From positions 1 to 64,000 of the forward strand of contig NZ_QLSZ01000008.1 of assembly GCF_003268855.1 (NCBI RefSeq): 64,000 bases of DNA, given 5' to 3'. Source of the DNA: Flavobacterium aciduliphilum (lineage in GTDB: Bacteria > Bacteroidota > Bacteroidia > Flavobacteriales > Flavobacteriaceae). The position numbers and the translations under genes were made by a program. Below the pieces are notes generated by a model. That model did no database searches. It was not told the origin of the DNA and saw only the letters and a list, made by a program, of their open reading frames with translations. Below, in pieces: positions 16,778 through 25,294 of the stretch. Positions within the stretch are counted from its first letter, which is position 1; every line of letters begins with the position of its first letter.

Positions 16778-19120
16778 ATGTTGAAAGCCTTTCCAAACTA
16801 TAGCGTCATCTCAAACGCAATTCAACTTTTTTTTGCAACTGTTGGCAGAAAAAATAATTTTTCATTACGCTTGGAATTAAGTATATTTAAACTTGTTCCG
16901 CCAACCCTTTCGAAAATTGGACTCCTATTTTTTTTATGTTTTTTATTTTTCTTTCTACCAAGCCAAGCTCAAGATAGCGGCAAACATCCTAAAGTTGGAT
17001 TGGTGTTGACAGGCGGAGGAGCTAAAGGATTTGCACATATTGGGGTTTTAAAAACTTTAGAACGAGAAGGCGTTAAGATTGACTACATTGGAGGCACAAG
17101 TATGGGTGCTGTTGTTGGAGGTCTGTATGCTATCGGTTATAATGCAACTCAAATTGATTCTATTTTTAGCACAACCAATTTTGACGAACTGTTGCAAGAT
17201 TTCATTCCTAGAAATTCGAAAAGTTTTTATGAAAAACGAAATGACGAATTGTATGCCGTTGCCTTGCCTTTTACTAATTTTAGTTTAGGAGTACCCATTG
17301 CACTTTCTAAAGGAATGTACAATTACAATATGTTGGCTAAATTAACACATAAGGTTCGACATATCAGAGATTTTAACTTGTTCCCCATTCCGTTTGTTTG
17401 TGTAGCAACTGATATTGAAACAGGACAACAAGTGGTTTTAAAAAACGGATATTTACCCCAGGCGCTTTTAGCAAGTTCAGCCTTTCCTACACTTTTTTCA
17501 CCAGTAGAAATTGATGGTAAAATTTTAGTAGACGGAGGGGTCATAAACAATTATCCTATTGAAGAAGTAAAAAAAATGGGGGCTGATATCATTATTGGAG
17601 TTGATGTTCAAGACGGATTGAAAGATAGAAACTCCCTGAAAGAAGCCACCAAAATATTATTACAAATTTCCAACCTCCAAATGGTGGAAGGAATGAAAGA
17701 AAAAATTAAAGAAACCGATGTTTATATCAAACCTGATATTTCTGATTATTCGGTAATTTCTTTTAATCAAAGAGATGAAATTACACAAAAAGGGGAAGAA
17801 GCCACAGCCGAAGTCATTGATAAAATTAGACAACTTGCCTTAAAAAATCCAAATCACGACATCCAACACCTGAACGTTAAACAAGATAGCATCCATATCA
17901 CTCGACTTAGCATTAATGATGTGGACGATTACACGAGAGCTTATATTATTGGAAAACTTGGATTTAAACAAGGCATGAAAGTGAGTTATAATGACCTAAA
18001 AAAAGGAATCAATACCCTAAATGCTACAGGAAATTTTAGCTCCATCAGCTATCAATTGAACGAACTTGAAAATGGAGATGAATTTGATTTGCATGTTAAA
18101 GAAAGTAAAAACAAAACCTTTTTGAAATTTGGTTTACACTACGATGGCCTCTACAAAAGTGCCGCATTGCTTAATATTACACAAAAGAAATCTCTTTTTA
18201 AAAACGACGTCCTTTCCATTGATTTTGGACTTGGCGATAATTTTAGATACAACTTAGATTATTATGTAGACAACGGCTTTTATTTCAGTTTTGGTTTTAA
18301 ATCAAGATTCAATCAATTTAATAGAAACGTTTCAACCGACTTTAGTAATGGAAAATTTTTCACGCAATATGGCATCAATTCTATCAATGTTGATTTTTCA
18401 GATTTCACTAATCAAGCCTATTTGCAAACTATTTTTGCTCAAAAATTTTTAATTGGCGCAGGTTTAGAACTCAAACATTTAAAAATCAAATCCAAAACAC
18501 TAGAAAACAACAATCCAATTTTTGAAAACAGTGACTATGCTAGTGCTTTTGGATACTTAAAATATGATTCTTTTGACAATAAATATTTTCCAAAGAAGGG
18601 TTGGTTTATAGATGGGGATATTCAAACTTACTTATATTCCAGCAACTTTACAAACCAGTTCAATAGATTTTCGATTATGAAAGGTGAATTTGGTTTTACC
18701 CGAACGTTTTATAAGTTCATCAATTTAAAATTTCAATCAGAAGCAGGATTTGCTTTCGGTGCCAATAGTGTTCATTTTTTAGATTTTGTCTTGGGCGGAT
18801 ATGGCTACAATACGATAAACAATTTCAAACACTTTTACGGGTATGATTTTATAAGTATTGCTGCCGATAGTTTTATTAAATCTCTGGGTACCATTGATAT
18901 TGAATTTTATAAAAAAAACCACGTCAATTTTTCTATGAATGCTGCCAACGCTGAAGACAAACTGTTTCGTTCTGGAAATTGGTTGGCCACTCCAAGATAT
19001 ACAGGATATGCTTTAGGCTATGGATTAGAAACTATATTAGGCCCCATAGAAGTAAAATACTCTTGGGCGCCCGAATTACCTAAAGGGTATTTTTGGGTGA
19101 ATCTAGGATTTTGGTTTTAG
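16778..19120 (+). CDS. Patatin-like phospholipase with outer-membrane barrel
   Basis: About 780 residues. The patatin lipase domain carries the oxyanion motif LTGGGAKGFAHIGV (~80), the nucleophile motif GGTSMG (~106-111) and the DGG catalytic-Asp motif LVDGGVINNYP (~253). It is followed by a POTRA-like segment and a C-terminal ~330-residue beta-barrel ending in aromatic WVNLGFWF. This matches the RssA/PlpD type of type V-like outer-membrane phospholipases. A strongly hydrophobic stretch (GLLFFLCFLFFFLPSQAQ) resembles a signal peptide but begins ~50 residues in, so the true start may be later. A TTG three codons upstream (16769) is less likely than this ATG. Confidence 0.87.
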   Translation: MLKAFPNYSVISNAIQLFFATVGRKNNFSLRLELSIFKLVPPTLSKIGLLFFLCFLFFFLPSQAQDSGKHPKVGLVLTGGGAKGFAHIGVLKTLEREGVKIDYIGGTSMGAVVGGLYAIGYNATQIDSIFSTTNFDELLQDFIPRNSKSFYEKRNDELYAVALPFTNFSLGVPIALSKGMYNYNMLAKLTHKVRHIRDFNLFPIPFVCVATDIETGQQVVLKNGYLPQALLASSAFPTLFSPVEIDGKILVDGGVINNYPIEEVKKMGADIIIGVDVQDGLKDRNSLKEATKILLQISNLQMVEGMKEKIKETDVYIKPDISDYSVISFNQRDEITQKGEEATAEVIDKIRQLALKNPNHDIQHLNVKQDSIHITRLSINDVDDYTRAYIIGKLGFKQGMKVSYNDLKKGINTLNATGNFSSISYQLNELENGDEFDLHVKESKNKTFLKFGLHYDGLYKSAALLNITQKKSLFKNDVLSIDFGLGDNFRYNLDYYVDNGFYFSFGFKSRFNQFNRNVSTDFSNGKFFTQYGINSINVDFSDFTNQAYLQTIFAQKFLIGAGLELKHLKIKSKTLENNNPIFENSDYASAFGYLKYDSFDNKYFPKKGWFIDGDIQTYLYSSNFTNQFNRFSIMKGEFGFTRTFYKFINLKFQSEAGFAFGANSVHFLDFVLGGYGYNTINNFKHFYGYDFISIAADSFIKSLGTIDIEFYKKNHVNFSMNAANAEDKLFRSGNWLATPRYTGYALGYGLETILGPIEVKYSWAPELPKGYFWVNLGFWF

Positions 19121-19165
19121 AAAGTTTAAAATTTCATTTTTAATAAAAATATTAAACAAAAAAAG

Positions 19166-19173
19166 TATATTTG
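19166..19173 (+). promoter_or_regulatory. -7 box TATATTTG upstream of permease
   Basis: Perfect TAnnTTTG element 29 nt before the ATG at 19202. Confidence 0.55.
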
Positions 19174-19201
19174 AACACCATTAACAAAAAATATAAAAAA
19201 T

Positions 19202-20659
19202 ATGTCTGTTTGGAGAGTAAAACCTGTATCTGCTTTTGAAGCGGATATGAAAAAAAGTGAATTAAAAAGAGTACTCGGAAAATGGAGTCTCACAGCTATT
19301 GGTGTTGGGGCTATCATTGGTGGAGGAATTTTTGTTTTAACAGGTACTGGAGCTTATTATCATGCAGGTCCTGCTCTTGCGATTTCGTTTATTATTGCTG
19401 GGATTGCTTGTGTCTTTGCTGCTTTATGTTATTCAGAATTTGCATCAATTCTTCCTGTTGAGGGTTCTGCCTATGCCTATGCCTATGGAACCATTGGTGA
19501 ATTATTTGCCTGGGTCATTGGATGGGGACTCATACTCGAATATGCCATGGGTTCCATGACGGTCGCCGTGTCTTGGTCGGGGTATTTCAACAAGCTTCTC
19601 AAACTCTTTGGGCTAAAAATTCCAGAATGGCTCACAACAGATCCTGCAAGTTATACTGGGGAAGGATTTTCTATGAATCTACCCGCTTTTTTTATTGTAC
19701 TTCTTGTTATTTCCATCTTAATCAAAGGAACGAGTAGTGCCGCAAAAGCAAACAACTTTATTGTGATACTAAAAGTTGCAGCCGTTTTGTTTGTAATTAT
19801 TGCTGGAATCTTTTTTATTAACACCCAAAACTGGGATCCTTTTATTCCAACAGCAACCCAAATTGTAGAAAAAACAGGAACCCATAATGCCTATGGTGTT
19901 GCTGGAATCATTTCTGGGGCAGCCGCAATTTTCTTTGCTTATGTCGGATTTGACGCAGTTTCTACACAAGCAGGTGAAGCTATAAACCCTAAAAAAGATG
20001 TTCCTTTTGCAATTATCGCTTCATTATTAATCTGTACTGCCTTATACATTTTAGTTTCACTAGTGCTCACGGGAATGATGAATTACAAAGATTTTAATCC
20101 GCTAGGAAAATACCCTGAAGCCATCAAAGCACCTGTTGCTTATGCTTTTGATATTGCGGGTCAAGCTTGGGCTGGATTTATAATCACAATTGCAGCAACT
20201 TTAGGTCTGATTTCTGTATTAATGGTGATGATTATGGGACAATCGAGAATATTCTTAGGAATGTCGAAAGACGGTTTAATCCCTGCCGTTTTTTCTAAAA
20301 TCAATCCTGTTTCAGGAACTCCAAAAACAAATTTAATGATACTTGGCTCTATAATTTCTGTGGTAGCTGCATTCACTCCTATTAATAAATTGGCTGATAT
20401 GACCAGTTTTGGTACTCTGTTTGCCTTTACTATGGTGTGTATTGCTGTTTGGATTTTGAGAAAAAAACAACCTAATTTAACTCGTACCTTCAAGGTGCCT
20501 GCTCTTCCCGTTATCGCGGTATGTGGTATTTTAATTAACACCTATTTAATGATTAACCTAAGTATTGAAGCCCAAATGCTTTCCTTAGGGTGGCTAGGTA
20601 TAGGGATTGTAGTCTATTTCTTATATGGTAAACGAAATTCTAAATTAGAAAATCAATAA
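19202..20659 (+). CDS. APC-family amino-acid permease
   Basis: 485 residues with about 12-13 hydrophobic segments. TM1 has the APC signature GVGAIIGGGIFVLTG (~38-52), the unwound helix contacting substrate. Helix 2-3 contains AALCYSEFASILPVEGSAYAY in pieces (CYSEFAS, PVEGSAY), also diagnostic, and a later FFAYVGFDAVSTQAGEA segment is typical of the cationic amino-acid transporter (CAT/YfnA-like) subgroup. Substrate cannot be read from sequence. It has its own promoter (19166) and terminator (20662-20699). The downstream aromatic catabolic genes may be functionally linked, but this is only proximity. Confidence 0.88.
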   Translation: MSVWRVKPVSAFEADMKKSELKRVLGKWSLTAIGVGAIIGGGIFVLTGTGAYYHAGPALAISFIIAGIACVFAALCYSEFASILPVEGSAYAYAYGTIGELFAWVIGWGLILEYAMGSMTVAVSWSGYFNKLLKLFGLKIPEWLTTDPASYTGEGFSMNLPAFFIVLLVISILIKGTSSAAKANNFIVILKVAAVLFVIIAGIFFINTQNWDPFIPTATQIVEKTGTHNAYGVAGIISGAAAIFFAYVGFDAVSTQAGEAINPKKDVPFAIIASLLICTALYILVSLVLTGMMNYKDFNPLGKYPEAIKAPVAYAFDIAGQAWAGFIITIAATLGLISVLMVMIMGQSRIFLGMSKDGLIPAVFSKINPVSGTPKTNLMILGSIISVVAAFTPINKLADMTSFGTLFAFTMVCIAVWILRKKQPNLTRTFKVPALPVIAVCGILINTYLMINLSIEAQMLSLGWLGIGIVVYFLYGKRNSKLENQ

Positions 20660-20661
20660 AA

Positions 20662-20699
20662 AAATAAGCCACTTTTTTGAGTGGCTTATTTTTTTTTTG
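20662..20699 (+). terminator. Terminator after APC permease
   Basis: Stem AAATAAGCCAC / GTGGCTTATTT (20662-20672 / 20681-20691) followed by a run of T. Confidence 0.85.
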
Positions 20700-20857
20700 C
20701 GATATTTGTTATAATGAATTAAAAAATGAAACCACATTTTAAAGAGTTATTAGCACATCTAAAATTTCTCATCAAACGGAATCCTGAATGAGAAGTGTAT
20801 TTTTTTATGAGAATGAAACTATTCTGTTTCAAAGTTTTAACTTTTAAATGAAAAAAT

Positions 20858-22015
20858 ATGCCAATATATCACAAACTAGGAACCATTCCTCACAAGCGTC
20901 ATATACAATTTACAAAACCTAATGGGGATTTGTATTACGAACAGCTTTTTGGTACTGTTGGTTTTGATGGAATGTCGACCAATTCCTATCACGAACAACG
21001 TCCAACGCAAGTTAAAGAAATTCGAGCACAATATAGTGTAGCACCAATAATTGCAAAACCAAACAACATTCAGTCCTATCGTCTTAGAGGATTTGAGGTT
21101 CCAGCGGAAGACGACTTTCTTGAAAGTAGAAAAATAGTTTTAACCAATTCCGATTGCCATATCGTTTTGGCAGCACCTCGCAAATCAACAACTTCATATT
21201 TTTATAAAAATACCGATTCTGATGAAATGATTTTCATTCACAAAGGAAGTGGAAAATTGAGAACAATATATGGAAATCTTGATTTTAAATATGGAGATTA
21301 CCTGATTGTCCCCCGAGGAATTATTTATAAAATTGATTTTGATACTGAAGACAATCGCTTGTTTATTGTAGAATCTCATGCCCCGATTTATACTCCGAAA
21401 CAATACCGAAATTGGTTTGGGCAATTATTAGAACATTCTCCTTTCTGTGAAAGAGATATTCGAAGACCCGAAGAACTCGAAACTTATAATGAAAAGGGAG
21501 ATTTCTTAATCAAAGTAAAAAAGAACGATGAAATTTTTGATTTGATTTATGCAAGTCATCCTTTTGATGTTGTGGGATATGATGGGTTTAATTATCCGTA
21601 TGCCTTTTCCATTCACAATTTCGAACCCATTACCGGACGTGTCCACATGCCACCACCTGTGCATCAAACATTTGAAACAACTGCATTTGTAGTATGCTCT
21701 TTTGTGCCGCGTTTGTATGATTACCATCCACTTGCAATTCCTGCTCCTTACAACCACAGCAATATTGATGCTGACGAAGTTTTGTATTATGTTGATGGAG
21801 ATTTTATGAGTCGTAACGATATCGAAGCGGGACATATCTCTTTACACCCAGCTGGAATTCCTCATGGCCCTCACCCAGGTGCAGCTGAACGAAGCATTGG
21901 TAAAAAAGAAACGTTGGAATTGGCCGTCATGGTTGATACCTTTAAACCTTTGATGGTTACAGAAGAAGCTCTCAAAATTTCAGACGATACGTATTTCCAA
22001 TCCTGGTTGGAATAA
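20858..22015 (+). CDS. hmgA: Homogentisate 1,2-dioxygenase
   Basis: 385-residue Fe(II) ring-cleaving enzyme of tyrosine/phenylalanine degradation, converting homogentisate to maleylacetoacetate. Seen: N-terminal cupin-like strand region with DEMIFIHKGSGKLRT and YGDYLIVPRGIIYKID, then the catalytic half with MPPPVHQTFE and the C-terminal HPAGIPHGPHPGA containing clustered histidines. This is the short (~385 aa) bacterial form rather than the ~430-residue one. hppD, the enzyme one step earlier, follows after 105 nt in the same direction, as expected for the pathway. The stretch 20700-20857 shows no gene beyond a 21-codon open frame that I do not credit. Confidence 0.93.
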   Translation: MPIYHKLGTIPHKRHIQFTKPNGDLYYEQLFGTVGFDGMSTNSYHEQRPTQVKEIRAQYSVAPIIAKPNNIQSYRLRGFEVPAEDDFLESRKIVLTNSDCHIVLAAPRKSTTSYFYKNTDSDEMIFIHKGSGKLRTIYGNLDFKYGDYLIVPRGIIYKIDFDTEDNRLFIVESHAPIYTPKQYRNWFGQLLEHSPFCERDIRRPEELETYNEKGDFLIKVKKNDEIFDLIYASHPFDVVGYDGFNYPYAFSIHNFEPITGRVHMPPPVHQTFETTAFVVCSFVPRLYDYHPLAIPAPYNHSNIDADEVLYYVDGDFMSRNDIEAGHISLHPAGIPHGPHPGAAERSIGKKETLELAVMVDTFKPLMVTEEALKISDDTYFQSWLE

Positions 22016-22120
22016 CAGTCAATAAACCAAAAACAAACTAAAAATCTAAACGAATTACGTGTGATCATCAACTAAAATAGGCTTTTTAATACGTAATCGC
22101 TTTACTAAAAACATAGAACA

Positions 22121-23281
22121 ATGGCAAAAGACGTAACTTCCGTAGAATACGGACTCGAAAAAATATTTTCAGGGGCACAAGATTTTTTACCCCTATTAGG
22201 AACGGACTACATCGAATTTTATGTAGGAAATGCAAAACAATCCGCGCATTATTACAAAACAGCGTTTGGATTTCAATCACTAGCTTATTGCGGTCTAGAA
22301 ACTGGTTCAAGAGACGCCGTAAGTTATGTGCTGAAACAAGACAAAATTAGATTGGTATTAACCACGCCTCTTAACAGCAATTCCCCTATCAACGACCATC
22401 TTAAAAAACATGGTGATGGGGTAAAAGTGATTGCTCTTTGGGTAGAAGATGCCCGTTCCGCTTGGGAAGAAACCACAAAAAGAGGCGCCAAATCCTTTAT
22501 GGAGCCCACCGTTGAAAAAGACGAACACGGTGAAGTGGTTCGCTCAGGAATTTACACCTATGGAGAAACGGTTCACATTTTCGTAGAAAGAAAAAACTAC
22601 AACGGAACTTTTTTACCTGGATTTGTTGAATGGAAATCAGATTACAACCCAGAGCCATTAGGATTAAAATATGTAGACCATATGGTGGGAAATGTTGGTT
22701 GGGGAGAAATGAACCAATGGGTAAAATGGTATGAAGATGTGATGGGATTTGAAAATTTCCTATCGTTTGATGATACGCAAATTCACACCGAATATTCTGC
22801 TTTAATGAGTAAAGTGATGTCAAATGGAAATGGAAGAATAAAATTTCCAATCAATGAGCCTGCAAAAGGAAATAAAAAATCTCAAATTGAAGAATATATC
22901 GACTTTTATGAAGGTCCTGGCTGTCAACATATTGCCGTAGCTACCGATGATATCATTAAAACAGTAGCCGGATTGAAAGCACGAGGCGTAGAGTTTTTAC
23001 CACCACCACCACAAGCGTATTATGACGATATTCCTAGACGTCTAGGGACTCACATGGAAATGATGAAGGAAGACATCAAAGAATTACAAAAACTTTCTAT
23101 CCTTGTAGATGCTGATGAAGAAGGGTATTTATTACAAATATTCACAAAACCTGTAGAAGACAGACCCACTTTGTTTTATGAAATTATTCAAAGAATGGGA
23201 GCTAAAGGTTTTGGAGCAGGAAACTTTAAAGCATTATTTGAATCTATTGAAAGAGAACAAGCTTTGCGAGGAACATTATAA
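22121..23281 (+). CDS. hppD: 4-hydroxyphenylpyruvate dioxygenase
   Basis: 386-residue Fe(II) enzyme converting 4-hydroxyphenylpyruvate to homogentisate, feeding hmgA upstream. It has two vicinal-oxygen-chelate domains. The catalytic second domain shows LKYVDHMVGNV (first His ligand, ~188), GPGCQHIAVATDDI (second His, ~267) and LLQIFTKPVEDRPTLFYEIIQR, which contains the Glu ligand. All three ligands are present. The gene pair hmgA-hppD is complete; fumarylacetoacetase and maleylacetoacetate isomerase are not in the window. No convincing terminator follows; the next transcription unit seems to start at ~23400. Confidence 0.95.
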   Translation: MAKDVTSVEYGLEKIFSGAQDFLPLLGTDYIEFYVGNAKQSAHYYKTAFGFQSLAYCGLETGSRDAVSYVLKQDKIRLVLTTPLNSNSPINDHLKKHGDGVKVIALWVEDARSAWEETTKRGAKSFMEPTVEKDEHGEVVRSGIYTYGETVHIFVERKNYNGTFLPGFVEWKSDYNPEPLGLKYVDHMVGNVGWGEMNQWVKWYEDVMGFENFLSFDDTQIHTEYSALMSKVMSNGNGRIKFPINEPAKGNKKSQIEEYIDFYEGPGCQHIAVATDDIIKTVAGLKARGVEFLPPPPQAYYDDIPRRLGTHMEMMKEDIKELQKLSILVDADEEGYLLQIFTKPVEDRPTLFYEIIQRMGAKGFGAGNFKALFESIEREQALRGTL

Positions 23282-23390
23282 AAGTAGTGTATTTTTACAT
23301 TATTCGTATTTTTAACACCTTTAAACATAGTGTTTTTAATATATTTGTGTTAAAGTTTGTTTTTTGTTGAGAATATTTCAAAAAGCGTCT

Positions 23391-23398
23391 TACATTTG
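23391..23398 (+). promoter_or_regulatory. -7 box TACATTTG of a non-coding transcript
   Basis: Perfect TAnnTTTG element with a TTG at 23367-23369, 21 nt upstream, as a plausible -33 element. No start codon and open frame follow; a structured segment and terminator do. Confidence 0.55.
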
Positions 23399-23399
23399 C

Positions 23400-23522
23400 A
23401 CCAACAAAAACAACAAAGGGGTGGTTCCCTTTAAGTTTTTATATAAGTTTTTCATAATTTATAGTTTTTTGGTTGGTTAATAGCATAAAAACTCCGTCAT
23501 TAATTTGACGGAGTTTTTTTGT
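23400..23522 (+). ncRNA. Candidate stand-alone small RNA (~120 nt)
   Basis: The 300-nt gap between hppD and the DUF3108 gene contains a -7 box (23391), then ~120 nt without a credible open frame, ending in a strong terminator (stem AAACTCCGTCA / TGACGGAGTTT, 23489-23499 / 23506-23516, T run). Within it are a hairpin AAAGGG-GTGGTT-CCCTTT (23415-23432) and a long-range stem joining ACCAAC and AAAAAC at 23400-23411 with GTTTTT and GTTGGT at ~23464-23478. Promoter, fold and terminator together suggest a discrete RNA. I do not recognise the family; an untranslated leader is unlikely because the terminator precedes the next gene. Confidence 0.5.
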
Positions 23523-23581
23523 TTTAATACTTTTGGAACAAAAATTGTATTATTTTTACAACACATGAAAAAAACTAATGT

Positions 23582-24355
23582 ATGAAAAAGATATTTTTCT
23601 TGTTTCTTTTATTCCTTACCGTAAGTTTTGATTCTCAACGAACTCCAGCTTTTGATGTTGGGGAATGGTTTAAATTCAGGATTCATTATGGTTTAGTAAC
23701 GGCCGGATACGCTACACTAGAGGTAAAAGAAGCCATAAAAAATAACAAACGTGTTTTTCATGCCATTGGTAAAGGCTATACCACCGGCATGTCGAAGTGG
23801 TTTTTTAATGTCGATGATAATTACGAATCTTACTTCGACAAAAACACAGGAAAACCCTATCAGTTTGTTAGAAAAATTGACGAAGGTGGGTATACAAAAA
23901 ACCAAGAAGGATTTTTCAATCAAGACAAAAATACAGTTCTCGTAAAAGACTATAAAAACGATACAAACAAAACTTTTACTACTCCTGAATACGTTCAAGA
24001 TATTGTATCGACGTTTTACTATTTAAGAAACCATCCCAATGTAGATAAACTAAAAGTAGGTGAGTCAATTGTAGTTGACATGTTTTTTGACGATGAAACT
24101 ACTAAATTTAAATTAAAATTCATTGGAAATGAAGATTTAGACACTACATTTGGTACCGTTCCTTGTATGGTATTTAGACCTTTAGTACAATCTGGAAGAG
24201 TTTTTAAAGAACAAGAAAGTCTAACAGTTTGGATATCAGACGACGAAAACAAATTGCCTATACGAATCAAAGCTAGTTTGGCAGTAGGATCTTTAAAAGC
24301 AGATCTAGAATCTTTTAAAGGACTTGCCAATCCCTTTTCAATAAAAGTACAATAA
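23582..24355 (+). CDS. DUF3108-family exported protein
   Basis: 257 residues with a cleavable signal peptide (MKKIFFLFLLFLTVSFDSQ). The rest matches DUF3108: FDVGEWFKFRIHYGLVTAGYA at the start of the mature part (in pieces GEWFKFRIHYG, VTAGYATLEV), QDIVSTFYYLR in the middle, and a beta-rich ending LESFKGLANPF. The family is predicted periplasmic or envelope-associated and functionally uncharacterised. Its stop codon overlaps the kynA start (ATGA-type junction at 24355), so translational coupling is likely, and the M23 lipoprotein gene follows. This three-gene grouping looks like one transcript although the functions differ. Confidence 0.85.
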   Translation: MKKIFFLFLLFLTVSFDSQRTPAFDVGEWFKFRIHYGLVTAGYATLEVKEAIKNNKRVFHAIGKGYTTGMSKWFFNVDDNYESYFDKNTGKPYQFVRKIDEGGYTKNQEGFFNQDKNTVLVKDYKNDTNKTFTTPEYVQDIVSTFYYLRNHPNVDKLKVGESIVVDMFFDDETTKFKLKFIGNEDLDTTFGTVPCMVFRPLVQSGRVFKEQESLTVWISDDENKLPIRIKASLAVGSLKADLESFKGLANPFSIKVQ

Positions 24356-25278
24356 TGACAACAGAAAAAACACCTATAATAGAAGCTTTAGAACAAAAAT
24401 TTGAAGCCATAAACCAAAATATAGATACCCATTTGGAAGGGTTACTTTGGGCAAAACCGATTACGTATTGGGATTATATTCAAACTGACGCATTGTTGAA
24501 TCTTCAAATTCAACGTACCACCTTGCCCGACGAGATGGTTTTTATCATGTACCATCAAGTGAATGAGTTGTTGTTTAAAATGATCTTATGGGAAATCAAA
24601 CAAGTATGCCATGCCACGACACTTAATACAAATTTCTTTGCAGAAAAACTTATGCGTATCAGTAGATATTTTGATATGTTGACTACTTCTTTTGACATCA
24701 TGGGCGATGGTATGGAAGTGGCACAATACATGAAATTTAGAAATACTTTGACTCCTGCAAGTGGCTTTCAAAGCGCACAATACCGACTTATTGAATTTGC
24801 TTCTACCGACTTAATTAATCTTATCGACTATCGTTTCAGAGCCACTATAGACCGCAACACCCCCTACTCACATGCTTTTGAACACTTATATTGGCAAGCC
24901 GCAGGAAAGGATTACCAAACGGGTAAAAAATCCTATTTGATTCTTGAATTTGAAAGAAAATATAAAGAGGAATTTTTGCGTTATATGGAAGAATATAACA
25001 CCATAAATATTTGGAGAAAATTCAAACAACTTCCTGAAACAGATCAAAAAAACGAACAGCTTGTTGCAGCGATGCGTCATTATGACAAAACGGTTAATGT
25101 TACTTGGGTTATGGGACACTACAATGCAGCGGTAAAATATATTGACAGCAGCGGTTCGGGCGAAGCTACTGGAGGAAGCGATTGGAAAAAATACATGCAT
25201 CCTAAATACCAAAGAAGAATCTTTTTCCCTGAATTATGGAGTGAAGAAGAACTAAAAAACTGGGGAGAAGATTGTTAA
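24355..25278 (+). CDS. kynA: Tryptophan 2,3-dioxygenase
   Basis: 307-residue haem enzyme opening the indole ring of tryptophan to give N-formylkynurenine, first step of the kynurenine pathway. Recognised from WDYIQTDALLNLQ, EMVFIMYHQVNELLFKMIL (family signature, in pieces FIMYHQ and NELLFK), the MTPASGFQSAQYR-like TPASGFQSAQYR, and the C-terminal haem/substrate segment WVMGHYNAAVKYI plus EATGGSDWKKYM. Start overlaps the previous stop. Another gene of this pathway, 3-hydroxyanthranilate dioxygenase, lies at 49410 in the window, so the route is encoded in dispersed pieces. Confidence 0.95.
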   Translation: MTTEKTPIIEALEQKFEAINQNIDTHLEGLLWAKPITYWDYIQTDALLNLQIQRTTLPDEMVFIMYHQVNELLFKMILWEIKQVCHATTLNTNFFAEKLMRISRYFDMLTTSFDIMGDGMEVAQYMKFRNTLTPASGFQSAQYRLIEFASTDLINLIDYRFRATIDRNTPYSHAFEHLYWQAAGKDYQTGKKSYLILEFERKYKEEFLRYMEEYNTINIWRKFKQLPETDQKNEQLVAAMRHYDKTVNVTWVMGHYNAAVKYIDSSGSGEATGGSDWKKYMHPKYQRRIFFPELWSEEELKNWGEDC

Positions 25279-25294
25279 AAATAAATCATACGTA

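Noticed and set aside
20726..20791. 21-codon open frame starting MKPHFKELL
   Set aside because: Very short, no start context, and lies after a terminator with nothing suggesting translation.
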